47,398 nucleotides of DNA from Mycolicibacterium pyrenivorans (GCF_025821625.1 NZ_JACKSH010000221.1:1-47398), one strand, 5' to 3'. Counted from the first letter of the stretch, positions 24,406 through 32,733 are shown. Translations and numbers: made by a program. The notes: generated from the letters alone by a model not told the origin.

Positions 24406-24735
24406 ATGCCCAGCCAGAACCCCGTGGTGAAGATCAACGCAATCGAGGTCCCGCCCGACGCCGGTCCGGAACTGGAGAAGCGCTTCGCGCACCGCGCCCA
24501 CGCCGTCGACAACCAGCCCGGCTTCCTCGGCTTTCAACTGCTGCGCCCCGTCAAGGGCGAGGACCGCTACTTCGTGGTGACCCAGTGGGAGTCCGAAGAG
24601 GCCTTCCAGACATGGGCGACCGGGCCCGCCATCGAGGCGCACGCCGGCGAGCGCGCCAACCCCGTCGCCACCGGAGCGTCACTGCTGGAGTTCGAAGTTG
24701 TACTCGACGTTGCCGGGACCGACGCCACTGCGTGA
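24406..24735 (+). CDS. mhuD: Heme-degrading monooxygenase MhuD
   Basis: The 109-residue ferredoxin-like protein is very close to M. tuberculosis MhuD (Rv3592, 105 aa): KINAIEV, RFAHRAHAV, PGFLGFQLLRPVKGEDRYF and GASLLEFEVVLDV. The catalytic residues are present with a 4-residue offset: Asn11, Trp70 and His79 for Asn7, Trp66 and His75. MhuD opens heme to mycobilin and releases iron without carbon monoxide. The short N-terminal extension (MPSQN) follows from the ATG after the leaderless -10 element. lpqF overlaps its 3' end. Confidence 0.95.
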   Translation: MPSQNPVVKINAIEVPPDAGPELEKRFAHRAHAVDNQPGFLGFQLLRPVKGEDRYFVVTQWESEEAFQTWATGPAIEAHAGERANPVATGASLLEFEVVLDVAGTDATA

Positions 24736-26074
24736 GGCAGCCCGGGCTCGGCGCCGAGCGACCAAGCTGACGGTCGCACTCGTCCTCGTCGCAGCCCTGG
24801 CCTGCGGATGTGCCACGTCCCGGCCGGCGCCCGCCGAGACCGCGTACGGCGTGGCCATCCAGATCAACACACCACAGGGTCTGCGCGCCAAGCAGACCAT
24901 GGACATGCTCAACAGCGACTGGCCGATAGGTCCCGTCGGGGTGCGCACTCTGGCCGCGCCGCAGGTCCTCGAGCACGTCGGGGTGACGCTCGACCGGATG
25001 TGGTGGGACCGGCCGTTCACCCTCACGAACGTCGACGTCGGCGCCGGTCACGCAACGCTGCACGTCCTCACGTCCTACGGTGTCGCGCAGACCATCGAGC
25101 TGCACACCGACGACGCGGGCATGGTGGACCGGTTCCAGGTGGCGCTCGACCCGCCGGTGATCGAGAAGTGGGCCGATATCGACACCGAACTGACCAAGTC
25201 CGGTGCGCGGTATTCCTACCAGGTCGCCAAGGTCACCGACGGCAAGTGCGTCAAGGTGGCCGGCACCAACATCGACATGTCGCTGCCGTTGGCGTCGATC
25301 TTCAAGCTCTACGTGCTGCTCGCCGTCGCAGAGGCGGTGAAGGCCGACACCGTCCAGTGGTCCGACCCGCTGACGATCACCAAGGAGGCAAAGGCGGTCG
25401 GCTCCTCGGGATTCGACGACCTGGCACCCGGATCCACGGTGACAGTGCGTGAAGCCGCGCAACAGATGATCTCGGCGAGCGACAACATGGCCACGGATCT
25501 GCTGATCGACCGGCTCGGGCCGGGAGCCATCGAGCGTGCGCTGGTGATCGCAGGCCACCACGACCCGTCCAGCATGACGCCGTTTCCCACCATGCACGAG
25601 CTGTTCTCCGTCGGCTGGGGCACTCCGGACCTGCGTGAACAGTGGAAGCAGGCGTCTCCGCAGGGCCGCGCCCAGCTCCTCCAGCAGACGAACTCGCGAC
25701 CCTACGAACCGGATCCGCACCGCACCCACACGCCGGCCTCCGGCATCGGCGCCGAGTGGTACGGCAGCGCCGCGGACATCTGCCGGTTGCACACGGCACT
25801 GCAGGTGGGCGCCGTCGGCGAGGCGGCCCCCGTCAAGGACATCCTGTCCGCGGTTCCCGGAATCGATCTCGACCGAACGGAATGGCCCTACATCGGCGCC
25901 AAGGCAGGCAACCTGCCGGGCGACCTGACGTTCAGCTGGTATGTCGTCGACCGGGCCGGGCAGCCGTGGGTTGTCAGCCTTCAGGCGAACTGGCCGCAGT
26001 TCCGCAGCCAGACCGCTGCGGGCTGGCTGATGTCGATCGTGAAGCAGGCCTTCGGGCTCATCCCCAACGGATGA
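24698..26074 (+). CDS. lpqF: Lipoprotein LpqF with serine beta-lactamase/transpeptidase-like fold
   Basis: The protein of about 458 residues has a basic n-region, a hydrophobic stretch and lipobox-type cysteines (Cys36 or Cys38), then a helical N-terminal domain and a class A beta-lactamase-like domain. It shows SxxK at SIFK (200-203), SDN at 261-263 and a late AKAGN, in place of KTG. It matches M. tuberculosis LpqF (Rv3593); hydrolysis of beta-lactams is not established and an envelope role is likely. The start is uncertain: TTG 24698 or TTG 24710, both inside the end of mhuD, so the two genes are probably co-translated. Confidence 0.83.
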   Translation: MYSTLPGPTPLREAARARRRATKLTVALVLVAALACGCATSRPAPAETAYGVAIQINTPQGLRAKQTMDMLNSDWPIGPVGVRTLAAPQVLEHVGVTLDRMWWDRPFTLTNVDVGAGHATLHVLTSYGVAQTIELHTDDAGMVDRFQVALDPPVIEKWADIDTELTKSGARYSYQVAKVTDGKCVKVAGTNIDMSLPLASIFKLYVLLAVAEAVKADTVQWSDPLTITKEAKAVGSSGFDDLAPGSTVTVREAAQQMISASDNMATDLLIDRLGPGAIERALVIAGHHDPSSMTPFPTMHELFSVGWGTPDLREQWKQASPQGRAQLLQQTNSRPYEPDPHRTHTPASGIGAEWYGSAADICRLHTALQVGAVGEAAPVKDILSAVPGIDLDRTEWPYIGAKAGNLPGDLTFSWYVVDRAGQPWVVSLQANWPQFRSQTAAGWLMSIVKQAFGLIPNG

Positions 26075-26075
26075 C

Positions 26076-26627
26076 TCAGGGAGACGACCGGAGGGTCCAC
26101 GCGTGCCCGCGGAAATGCATCACGGTGCGGCTCACGGGTGCGATGTCGATCCGCCAGAACGACTTCGGCGGAGCGTCCAGCGCGACGAGGATCGCGGCAC
26201 GAATCACCGCGGGGTGAGTGACGGCGACCACGCGGCCGCGCTCGGACGTCAGCGAGTTCATCCAGCCGGCAACCCGGCCGATCAGGTCGATCACCGTCTC
26301 GCCGCCGTGCGGCGCACGGCCGGGGTCCGTCAGCCAGATGGCCAACTCGGCGGGCAACACCCCGCCGAGCACATCCCCGCGCCAGCGCCCGCAGTCCAGG
26401 TCGGCCAGCTTCGGCTCGGTCGATGGCCGCAGGCCGAGCAGGTCGGCGGTCTGACGGGTGCGCTTCTCCGGTCCGCAGCACACCTGCTCGCAGGCGCCGA
26501 CGTCGATGCCTGCGCCGGCCTGCCGCCGGCCCGTCGAGTTGAGCGGTTCGTCGGTGGGGAACCGTCCGGCTGCCATCGCGTCCGTCATGGCGTGCGACAC
26601 GAGGGTCAGCCGGACGACCTCACTCAC
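26076..26627 (-). CDS. Histidine-phosphatase-family protein of the cobalt cassette
   Basis: The 183-residue protein has the histidine phosphatase fold: RTRQTADLLG, LADLDCGRWRGDVL, GGETVIDLIGRV and the second catalytic-His segment VAVTHPAVIRAA. The usual N-terminal RHG is replaced by SHA (LVSHAMTD), so the first catalytic Arg is missing while the His remains. Phosphatase activity may be altered or lost. It overlaps cbtA by 4 nt at the end of the cbtB-cbtA unit, which suggests a cobalt or cobalamin role, such as a CobC-like alpha-ribazole phosphatase derivative. It ends 1 nt from the convergent lpqF. Confidence 0.78.
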   Translation of the reverse strand: MSEVVRLTLVSHAMTDAMAAGRFPTDEPLNSTGRRQAGAGIDVGACEQVCCGPEKRTRQTADLLGLRPSTEPKLADLDCGRWRGDVLGGVLPAELAIWLTDPGRAPHGGETVIDLIGRVAGWMNSLTSERGRVVAVTHPAVIRAAILVALDAPPKSFWRIDIAPVSRTVMHFRGHAWTLRSSP

Positions 26628-27418
26628 GCGGGAAGTGCGTGCTTGCGCTCACCCAGTAGCCGCGACACCAGCGCGGCGAACACCAACGCGATGGTCGCGT
26701 AGATGACAACCTGCGTGCCCAACGAATACAACCGGAACTCGTAGAGCACGTCCGCCGGGAACCCTTCGTAGACGATGGCGCCTGCGTCGTCGACCAGCGG
26801 TCCCGGCGTCTCCTGGATATCCGGCAGAACCAGCATCACCACCGCGACCGCGACGACGTAGGCACCCGCCGCCGCCAGCGCGGCATTCCACGTGCCCAGC
26901 CGCGCCACCAGCCGACGGCCGAGGTAGACCGCACCAACCAGTAGCGCCGCGGCCACCACGACCAGCAGCAGGTACAGCAGGGTGCGCTGCCGGATCGTCT
27001 CGTCGAGGCTCAGTGCCGGCGGGCTGGCCGGATACTTCAGCGACGGGATGACGTAGAGGCTCAGCAGCATTCCGCCCGCGACATAGAGCGACAGCAGGCG
27101 CGCCGAGATGTCACCGACCCGGCCGTACGCCACCGCGAACACGACGGCGAACAGCGCACCGATCGCGACGCTGAACGCCAGCACACCGAGCCCGAGACCG
27201 ATGTTCATCTGGACGGCGCGGGTGATCCCGCCTTCGGCACCGTGACTGTGGGCGTGGCCCGCGGCGGCCTCGACGACCTCGTGCGCGGCGCCGACACCCT
27301 CCTCATAGCGGATGGCCTTCTCGATCTGGGGTTCGACGAAGATACGGGCGAACAGGAACGCCAGCACGCCCGCGACGGCGCCGGCCAACAGGCCGCGCCA
27401 GATGATCTGCTTCTCCAT
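26624..27418 (-). CDS. cbtA: Cobalt transporter subunit CbtA
   Basis: The 264-residue protein has about five to six transmembrane helices, for example LLAGAVAGVLAFLFARIFVE, AFSVAIGALFAVVFAVAYG and AAAGAYVVAVAVVMLVL. A His-rich loop, AAAGHAHSHGAEGG, follows helix 1, as expected of CbtA. With CbtB it is predicted to import cobalt for cobalamin synthesis. The start at 27418 (MEKQIIWRG) is the family start. It lies 25 nt after cbtB and downstream of a cobalamin riboswitch, so high B12 should switch it off. Confidence 0.88.
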   Translation of the reverse strand: MEKQIIWRGLLAGAVAGVLAFLFARIFVEPQIEKAIRYEEGVGAAHEVVEAAAGHAHSHGAEGGITRAVQMNIGLGLGVLAFSVAIGALFAVVFAVAYGRVGDISARLLSLYVAGGMLLSLYVIPSLKYPASPPALSLDETIRQRTLLYLLLVVVAAALLVGAVYLGRRLVARLGTWNAALAAAGAYVVAVAVVMLVLPDIQETPGPLVDDAGAIVYEGFPADVLYEFRLYSLGTQVVIYATIALVFAALVSRLLGERKHALPA

Positions 27419-27443
27419 TTTCGGTTGTTCTCCCGCCGGGCTG

Positions 27444-27659
27444 TCAGTGGCAGGGGAAGCCGAGCAGGTGACGTGCGTCGTGCATGAACTCGTGGATGTA
27501 GGTGCTGTTACCGAACACCGACGTCGCACCCTGGTCCATGCCGACGAAGTAGAGCACCAGCAACGCGAGGAATGCCGTCGTCGACAGCCACACCGCCGCC
27601 TTGGCCCCCGACAGGTCGATGGCGCCGGCGCGGGTTCTGCTCACGTCAGGAGAAGTCAT
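27444..27659 (-). CDS. cbtB: Cobalt transporter subunit CbtB
   Basis: A 71-residue protein with one transmembrane helix (AVWLSTTAFLALLVLYFVGM) and the characteristic His-containing C-terminus YIHEFMHDARHLLGFPCH, which supplies likely cobalt ligands. The start at 27659 is preferred to the adjacent ATG at 27662 because AAAGGA then sits 6 nt away. It is the first gene of the cbtB-cbtA-phosphatase unit, 40 nt downstream of the cobalamin riboswitch core. Confidence 0.88.
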   Translation of the reverse strand: MTSPDVSRTRAGAIDLSGAKAAVWLSTTAFLALLVLYFVGMDQGATSVFGNSTYIHEFMHDARHLLGFPCH

Positions 27660-27699
27660 CATGGTTCCTTTCCGGGATCTCGCGTCCCAGTCACAGATG

Positions 27700-27772
27700 C
27701 GATGGACATCGGGTCTGACTGTCTACAGTGGCGCGACCGTTCTGGAGTCTCACCAGATTCCGCTGTCCATCG
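27700..27772 (-). ncRNA. Cobalamin riboswitch (compact type) of the cbt operon
   Basis: Read on the minus strand, the element starts with CGAUGGACA (27772-27764) and ends with UGUCCAUCG (27708-27700), which pair over 9 bp as P1. Inside is the conserved CUGGUGAGACUCCAG hairpin (GGUGnnAnUCC element), then ACGGUCGCGCCACUGU, which contains the invariant GCCACUG core. A reduced B12-box-like AGUCAGACCCGAUG follows. At about 73 nt it lacks the peripheral P7-type arms of long cobalamin riboswitches. It lies 40 nt upstream of cbtB and should report cellular cobalamin. Control through the cbtB ribosome-binding site is likely but not shown. Confidence 0.8.
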
Positions 27773-27862
27773 ATTACAGGTGCATCGTAGGGTACGCCTC
27801 CGGCGCACGGCGCCATTGCGGTGAAGATGTGCCGCTGCGCACGGGCGACCGGACATGCCGAA

Positions 27863-27892
27863 CGGGCGGCCACCCGATTGGGTGACCGCCCG
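27863..27892 (-). terminator. Hairpin terminator after clpC1
   Basis: CGGGCGGCCACCC and GGGTGACCGCCCG pair over 13 positions with one mismatch around a GATT loop. The hairpin begins 16 nt beyond the clpC1 stop, on its downstream side. There is no U-tract, as is usual in mycobacteria. It separates clpC1 from the riboswitch-controlled cbt unit. Confidence 0.75.
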
Positions 27893-27908
27893 TCCGGTCT
27901 CGCTGGAG

Positions 27909-30458
27909 TTACTCCGAAGTGGCCGCGCTCGGCGTGCCCGCGGCACCGGCCTGAGCCAGGTCCGGTTCGACGGGCACGGCAGGCTTGCGGCTCCCGACGA
28001 ACGTGAAGACGGCGTCCTCGCCGGCACCCTCGCCGTCCCAGTTCTCGACGTCGACCGTCACGAGCTGGCCGGGACCGACCTCCTCGAACAGGATCTTCTC
28101 CGACAGCGCGTCCTCGATCTCGCGCTGGATGGTCCGGCGCAGCGGCCGAGCTCCCAGCACCGGGTCGAACCCGCGCTTGGCCAGCAACGACTTGGCCTTG
28201 TCGGTGAGCTCCATCGTCATGTCCTTGGCCTTGAGCTGCTTGCTCACCCGGCCGATCATCAGGTCGACCATCTTGATGATCTCGTCCTGAGTCAGCTGGT
28301 GGAACACGATGATGTCGTCGATGCGGTTGAGGAACTCCGGGCGGAAGTGCTTCTTCAGCTCGTCGTTGACCTTCTGCTTCATCCGCTCGTAGTTGTTCTC
28401 ACCGCCACCCTGGGTGAAGCCCAGGCCGACCGCCTTGGAGATGTCGGAGGTGCCCAGGTTCGAGGTGAAGATCAGCACGGTGTTCTTGAAGTCGACCGTG
28501 CGGCCCTGACCGTCGGTCAGGCGACCGTCCTCGAGGACCTGCAACAGGCTGTTGTAGATCTCCTGGTGCGCCTTCTCGATCTCGTCGAACAGCACGACCG
28601 AGAACGGCTTGCGGCGCACCTTCTCGGTGAGCTGGCCGCCCTCCTCGTAGCCGACGTAGCCCGGGGGGGCACCGAACAGCCGCGAGGCGGTGAAGCGGTC
28701 GTGGAATTCGCCCATGTCGATCTGGATGAGCGCGTCGTCGTCGCCGAACAGGAAGTTCGCCAGCGCCTTGGACAGCTCGGTCTTACCGACACCGGACGGC
28801 CCGGCGAAGATGAACGACCCCGACGGGCGCTTGGGATCCTTGAGCCCGGCGCGGGTGCGGCGGATCGCCTTGGAGACGGCCTTGACGGCATCCTCCTGGC
28901 CGATGATCCGCTTGTGCAGCTCGTCCTCCATGCGCAGCAGCCGAGTGGTCTCCTCCTCGGTCAGCTTGAACACCGGGATGCCGGTCCAGTTGCCGAGCAC
29001 CTCGGCGATCTGCTCATCGTCGACCTCGGCGACCACGTCGAGATCGCCTGAGCGCCACTGCTTCTCACGCTCGGCGCGCTGCGCGACCAGGGTCTTCTCC
29101 CGGTCCCGCAGGCTGGCTGCCTTCTCGAAGTCCTGCGCGTCGATCGCGGATTCCTTCTCCCGGCGCGCGTCGGCGATCTTCTCGTCGAACTCGCGCAGGT
29201 CCGGCGGCGCGGTCATCCGGCGGATCCGCATCCGGGCCCCGGCCTCGTCGATCAGGTCGATCGCCTTGTCCGGCAGGAACCGGTCGTTGATGTAGCGGTC
29301 GGCCAGGGTGGCCGCGGCCGCGATGGCGCCGTCGGTGATCGAGACGCGGTGGTGCGCCTCGTAGCGGTCGCGCAGTCCCTTGAGGATCTCGATGGTGTGC
29401 TCGACCGTCGGCTCGCCGACCTGCACCGGTTGGAACCGGCGCTCCAGCGCGGCGTCCTTCTCGATGTACTTGCGGTACTCGTCGAGCGTCGTCGCGCCGA
29501 TGGTCTGCAGCTCGCCGCGAGCCAGCTTCGGCTTCAGGATGCTGGCCGCGTCGATCGCGCCCTCGGCGGCTCCCGCCCCGACGAGCGTGTGCAGTTCGTC
29601 GATGAACAGGATGATGTCGCCGCGGGTGTTGATCTCCTTGAGCACCTTCTTCAGGCGTTCCTCGAAGTCACCGCGGTAGCGGCTGCCGGCCACCAGCGAA
29701 CCGAGGTCGAGCGTGTAGAGCTGCTTGTCCTTCAGCGTCTCGGGCACGTCGCCGTGAACGATCGCCTGCGCGAGGCCCTCGACGACGGCGGTCTTGCCGA
29801 CACCGGGCTCGCCGATCAGCACCGGGTTGTTCTTGGTGCGGCGGCTCAGCACCTGCATGACCCGCTCGATTTCCTTCTCCCGGCCGATGACCGGGTCGAG
29901 CTTGCCCTCCATCGCGGCCGCGGTCAGGTTGCGGCCGAACTGGTCGAGGACCAGCGAGGTGGACGGATTGCCCGCCTCGCCGCCGCGGCCGCCGGTACCG
30001 GCCTCCGCGGTCTCCTTGCCCTGGTAGCCGCTCAGCAGCTGGATGACCTGCTGGCGGACCCGGGTCAGCTCGGCGCCGAGCTTGACGAGCACCTGCGCCG
30101 CCACACCCTCGCCCTCGCGGATCAGGCCGAGCAGGATGTGCTCGGTCCCGATGTAGTTGTGGCCGAGTTGCAGCGCCTCGCGCAGGCTAAGCTCGAGCAC
30201 CTTCTTGGCACGCGGGGTGAAGGGGATGTGGCCCGACGGCGCCTGCTGGCCCTGGCCGATGATCTCCTCGACCTGGCTGCGCACGCCTTCCAGGGAGATG
30301 CCCAACGACTCGAGCGACTTGGCGGCCACGCCCTCGCCCTCGTGAATGAGTCCCAGCAGGATGTGCTCGGTGCCGATGTAGTTGTGATTGAGCATCCTGG
30401 CTTCTTCTTGAGCCAGGACGACAACCCGACGCGCACGGTCGGTGAATCTTTCGAACAT
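27909..30458 (-). CDS. clpC1: AAA+ chaperone ClpC1, unfoldase of the ClpP1P2 protease
   Basis: The 849-residue Hsp100 protein has the double Clp-N repeat (residues 1-145, each with HNYIGTEHILLGLI), the first AAA+ module with Walker A GEPGVGKT, the coiled-coil M domain with a UVR-like segment, the second AAA+ module with Walker A GPSGVGKTELSK, and the C-terminal D2-small domain. It unfolds substrates for ClpP1P2 and is essential in mycobacteria; its N-domain is the target of cyclomarin-type peptides. The 283-nt upstream region contains a ClgR-like palindrome. The terminal SAATSE tail is ordinary for the family. Confidence 0.97.
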   Translation of the reverse strand: MFERFTDRARRVVVLAQEEARMLNHNYIGTEHILLGLIHEGEGVAAKSLESLGISLEGVRSQVEEIIGQGQQAPSGHIPFTPRAKKVLELSLREALQLGHNYIGTEHILLGLIREGEGVAAQVLVKLGAELTRVRQQVIQLLSGYQGKETAEAGTGGRGGEAGNPSTSLVLDQFGRNLTAAAMEGKLDPVIGREKEIERVMQVLSRRTKNNPVLIGEPGVGKTAVVEGLAQAIVHGDVPETLKDKQLYTLDLGSLVAGSRYRGDFEERLKKVLKEINTRGDIILFIDELHTLVGAGAAEGAIDAASILKPKLARGELQTIGATTLDEYRKYIEKDAALERRFQPVQVGEPTVEHTIEILKGLRDRYEAHHRVSITDGAIAAAATLADRYINDRFLPDKAIDLIDEAGARMRIRRMTAPPDLREFDEKIADARREKESAIDAQDFEKAASLRDREKTLVAQRAEREKQWRSGDLDVVAEVDDEQIAEVLGNWTGIPVFKLTEEETTRLLRMEDELHKRIIGQEDAVKAVSKAIRRTRAGLKDPKRPSGSFIFAGPSGVGKTELSKALANFLFGDDDALIQIDMGEFHDRFTASRLFGAPPGYVGYEEGGQLTEKVRRKPFSVVLFDEIEKAHQEIYNSLLQVLEDGRLTDGQGRTVDFKNTVLIFTSNLGTSDISKAVGLGFTQGGGENNYERMKQKVNDELKKHFRPEFLNRIDDIIVFHQLTQDEIIKMVDLMIGRVSKQLKAKDMTMELTDKAKSLLAKRGFDPVLGARPLRRTIQREIEDALSEKILFEEVGPGQLVTVDVENWDGEGAGEDAVFTFVGSRKPAVPVEPDLAQAGAAGTPSAATSE

Positions 30459-30741
30459 CCGTGGTTACCTGCTCTCCATCGCATAGATAGGTGCCGCACG
30501 ACGACCTTCGTGAGTCAGTGCTATGCACCTGCCGTCCACTGTAATGGGCGGCAGCCCCGGGTGCCCCGCCTGGAGGTCCCCTTCGGGAAACATCGAAAGT
30601 GACATCTCACGTAAGAACCGGCCTGCACCCGGTGCTGCTAGAGCAACGCGGGGAGGCGCTGATTCGTTTCAATGGCGGCGCCACGAGGAGTTCGCCGCTA
30701 GCGAACACCTGAACGGTGCGGAGTGTGCCGGCTATCGATTA
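30459..30741 (-). promoter_or_regulatory. clpC1 upstream region
   Basis: No gene is visible in these 283 nt. They hold the dyad at 30690-30706 and a purine-rich ribosome-binding site (GGAGAGCAGG on the minus strand) just before the clpC1 ATG. GCACCCGGTGC (30631 region) is a further short dyad. I could not fix a -10/-35 pair with confidence. Confidence 0.4.
30690..30706. promoter_or_regulatory. ClgR-like palindrome upstream of clpC1
   Basis: GTTCGCCGCTAGCGAAC has perfect 6-nt arms (GTTCGC / GCGAAC) around 5 nt, close to the CGC-N5-GCG core of actinobacterial ClgR sites, though it deviates from the A preferred in the centre. ClgR activates clp genes in mycobacteria and corynebacteria. The site is 232 nt before the clpC1 start, which implies a long leader or a distal promoter. 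Confidence 0.5.
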
Positions 30742-31083
30742 CTAGGTTGCTGCGTGAAACGCGTCGATCACGTCAGCGGGGATTCTGCCGCGTGTGGAGA
30801 CGTTGTGGCCGTTGCGGCGCGCCCATTCTCTGATTGCTGCACTCTGCTCGCGGTCGATCGCCGCCCGTCCCCGGCCGGTGCCGACCGAGCGGCCACGCCT
30901 GCGGCCCCCGACCCGGCGGCCTGCATCGACCCACTGCTTCAGATCGCTGCGAAGCCTGGCGGCGTTCTTGGCGGAGAGGTCGATCTCGTAACTCACCCCG
31001 TCGAGACCGAATTCGACCGTCTCGTCGGCGGCGCCTTCACCGTCGAAATCATCCACCAACGTGACGGTGACCTTCTTGGCCAT
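30742..31083 (-). CDS. lsr2: Nucleoid-associated xenogeneic silencer Lsr2
   Basis: The 113-residue protein has the dimerisation N-domain (MAKKVTVTLVDDFDGEG, YEIDLSAKNAARL), a basic linker rich in Gly and Arg (RRVGGRRRGRSVGTGRGR), and the C-terminal AT-rich minor-groove binding domain with the RGR hook in NVSTRGRIPADV. It is the mycobacterial H-NS analogue, which bridges and silences AT-rich DNA. The start at 31083 is the family start, preferred over an ATG 9 nt upstream. The AT-rich upstream region may be autoregulatory. Confidence 0.96.
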   Translation of the reverse strand: MAKKVTVTLVDDFDGEGAADETVEFGLDGVSYEIDLSAKNAARLRSDLKQWVDAGRRVGGRRRGRSVGTGRGRAAIDREQSAAIREWARRNGHNVSTRGRIPADVIDAFHAAT

Positions 31084-31198
31084 TAACCCCACTGCCCTTC
31101 GTTACACACTTCGTCATTCTTGGATATGACACCCACGCCCCGAGCACCAATGTGCCATACCGTGTCAATCCATTCAACAACGGATGAATCGTGGCAGT

Positions 31199-32725
31199 TC
31201 AGTTGCCGTGTCGACGAACAATGGGGAACAAAACCGTGTCCCTAATCGACAGACCGGTCAAGGCCATCAACAAGCGATCGATACCCATTCCTGTGCCGGT
31301 GGTTGGCGGCATTGCATACTCCAGTGCCGTCAGGAAATCCTCGTCGAGCGCCATTGCCTCATCGTCACCGGCCGCCGCCGCGCGCGCCTGCGCCTCGAAT
31401 CTTTCCCGCTGAATGACCGGATCGATCAACTCGGAGTAACCGGTCGCCAGCTCGATATGTCGAACGTAGAGATCCCATTTCTCCGTGACTCCGTGGATGC
31501 TGCGATGAGTCCGCGTCAGCGGTGTGGTCTCCAGCGGGAAGTCGCGCACGAATGTCGGCGCCCAGAGCTTGTCTCCGACCGTGAATTCCCAGAGTTCCTC
31601 GACCAATTTCCCATGCCCGAAACCGCGATCCCGGGGAATCTCGACACCGAGGCGGTCGGCGATCTGCCAAAGTCGGTCCGCGGAAGTCTGCGGGGTGATC
31701 TCCTCGCCGAGCGCTTCGGACAATGACGGGTACATCTCAATGATGTCCCATTCCCCGTCGAGGTCGTACACGGTGCCATCAGGCAATGGCACCTTGCGTG
31801 TCCCGATGGCCTCGTCGGCGACCTCTTGAATAATTTCACGCGTCATGACCGCGGAATCGTCGTAGGTGCCGTAGGCCTGATATGTCTCGAGCATCGCGAA
31901 TTCCGGTGAATGGGTGGAATCCGCGCCCTCGTTTCTGAACACCCGATTCAACTCGAAGACCCGGTCGAATCCGCCGACCACGCATCGTTTCAGAAAAAGT
32001 TCGGGTGCAATGCGCAGGTAGAGGTCTGCGTCGAGCGCATTGGAGTGCGTCACGAAAGGACGTGCCGCCGCACCGCCTGCCAGCGTTTGCAGGATCGGTG
32101 TCTCCACTTCGAGAAACCCGCGCCGTTCCAGCGCGGAACGCACCGCGCGCACCACCGCCACCCGCTGCCGGGCGACCGCCCGCGCCTCCGGGCGAACGAT
32201 CAGGTCGACATAGCGCTGCCGGACCCTGGCCTCCTCGCTCAGTTCCTTGTGCGCGACCGGCAACGGCCGCAGCGCCTTGGACGTGATTTGCCAGGAGTCC
32301 GCGAGCACAGAGAGTTCGCCGCGACGGGAGCTGATCACCTCGCCGTGGACGAACACGATGTCACCCAGGTCGACGTCGGCCTTCCACGCGTCGAGTGATT
32401 CCCGCCCGACCCGATCGAGGCTGACCATCGCCTGCAGCTGCGATCCATCGCCCTCCTGCAGCGTCGCAAAGCACAGCTTTCCGGAGTTGCGCGCGAAGAT
32501 CACCCGGCCCGCGACGCCGACCTGCTGACCCGTTTCGGTGTCAGCGGCCAGGTCGGGATAGGCCTCTCGCACCTCGGCGAGGCTGTGGGTGCGGGCCACC
32601 TCGACGGGATAGGGCTCGCGCCCCTCGGCGAGCAGCCGCTCGCGCTTGGCCTGACGAATCCGGAACTGCTCGGGAACGTCATCGCGGATCTCGTCGGAGT
32701 CAGGGTGGGAATCGGGGGGTGTCAC
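31199..32725 (-). CDS. lysS: Lysyl-tRNA synthetase (class II)
   Basis: The 508-residue class II synthetase has an OB-fold anticodon-binding domain (VAGRVIFARNSGKLCFATLQ), motif 1 around RRGFLEVETPILQ, motif 2 FRNEGADSTHSPEFAMLE, and motif 3 GTGMGIDRLLMALTG near the end. It charges tRNA-Lys and matches M. tuberculosis LysS1 closely, with a small deletion in the VEIPRDRG segment. The GTG start at 32725 follows a leaderless-type TAAGCT. The C-terminal two-thirds of the gene has visibly lower GC than its neighbours. Confidence 0.95.
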   Translation of the reverse strand: MTPPDSHPDSDEIRDDVPEQFRIRQAKRERLLAEGREPYPVEVARTHSLAEVREAYPDLAADTETGQQVGVAGRVIFARNSGKLCFATLQEGDGSQLQAMVSLDRVGRESLDAWKADVDLGDIVFVHGEVISSRRGELSVLADSWQITSKALRPLPVAHKELSEEARVRQRYVDLIVRPEARAVARQRVAVVRAVRSALERRGFLEVETPILQTLAGGAAARPFVTHSNALDADLYLRIAPELFLKRCVVGGFDRVFELNRVFRNEGADSTHSPEFAMLETYQAYGTYDDSAVMTREIIQEVADEAIGTRKVPLPDGTVYDLDGEWDIIEMYPSLSEALGEEITPQTSADRLWQIADRLGVEIPRDRGFGHGKLVEELWEFTVGDKLWAPTFVRDFPLETTPLTRTHRSIHGVTEKWDLYVRHIELATGYSELIDPVIQRERFEAQARAAAAGDDEAMALDEDFLTALEYAMPPTTGTGMGIDRLLMALTGLSIRDTVLFPIVRRHGN

Positions 32726-32733
32726 GACGTGCC

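Noticed and set aside
29349..30602. 417-codon plus-strand frame opposite clpC1
   Set aside because: Antisense shadow of the highly conserved ClpC1 coding sequence.
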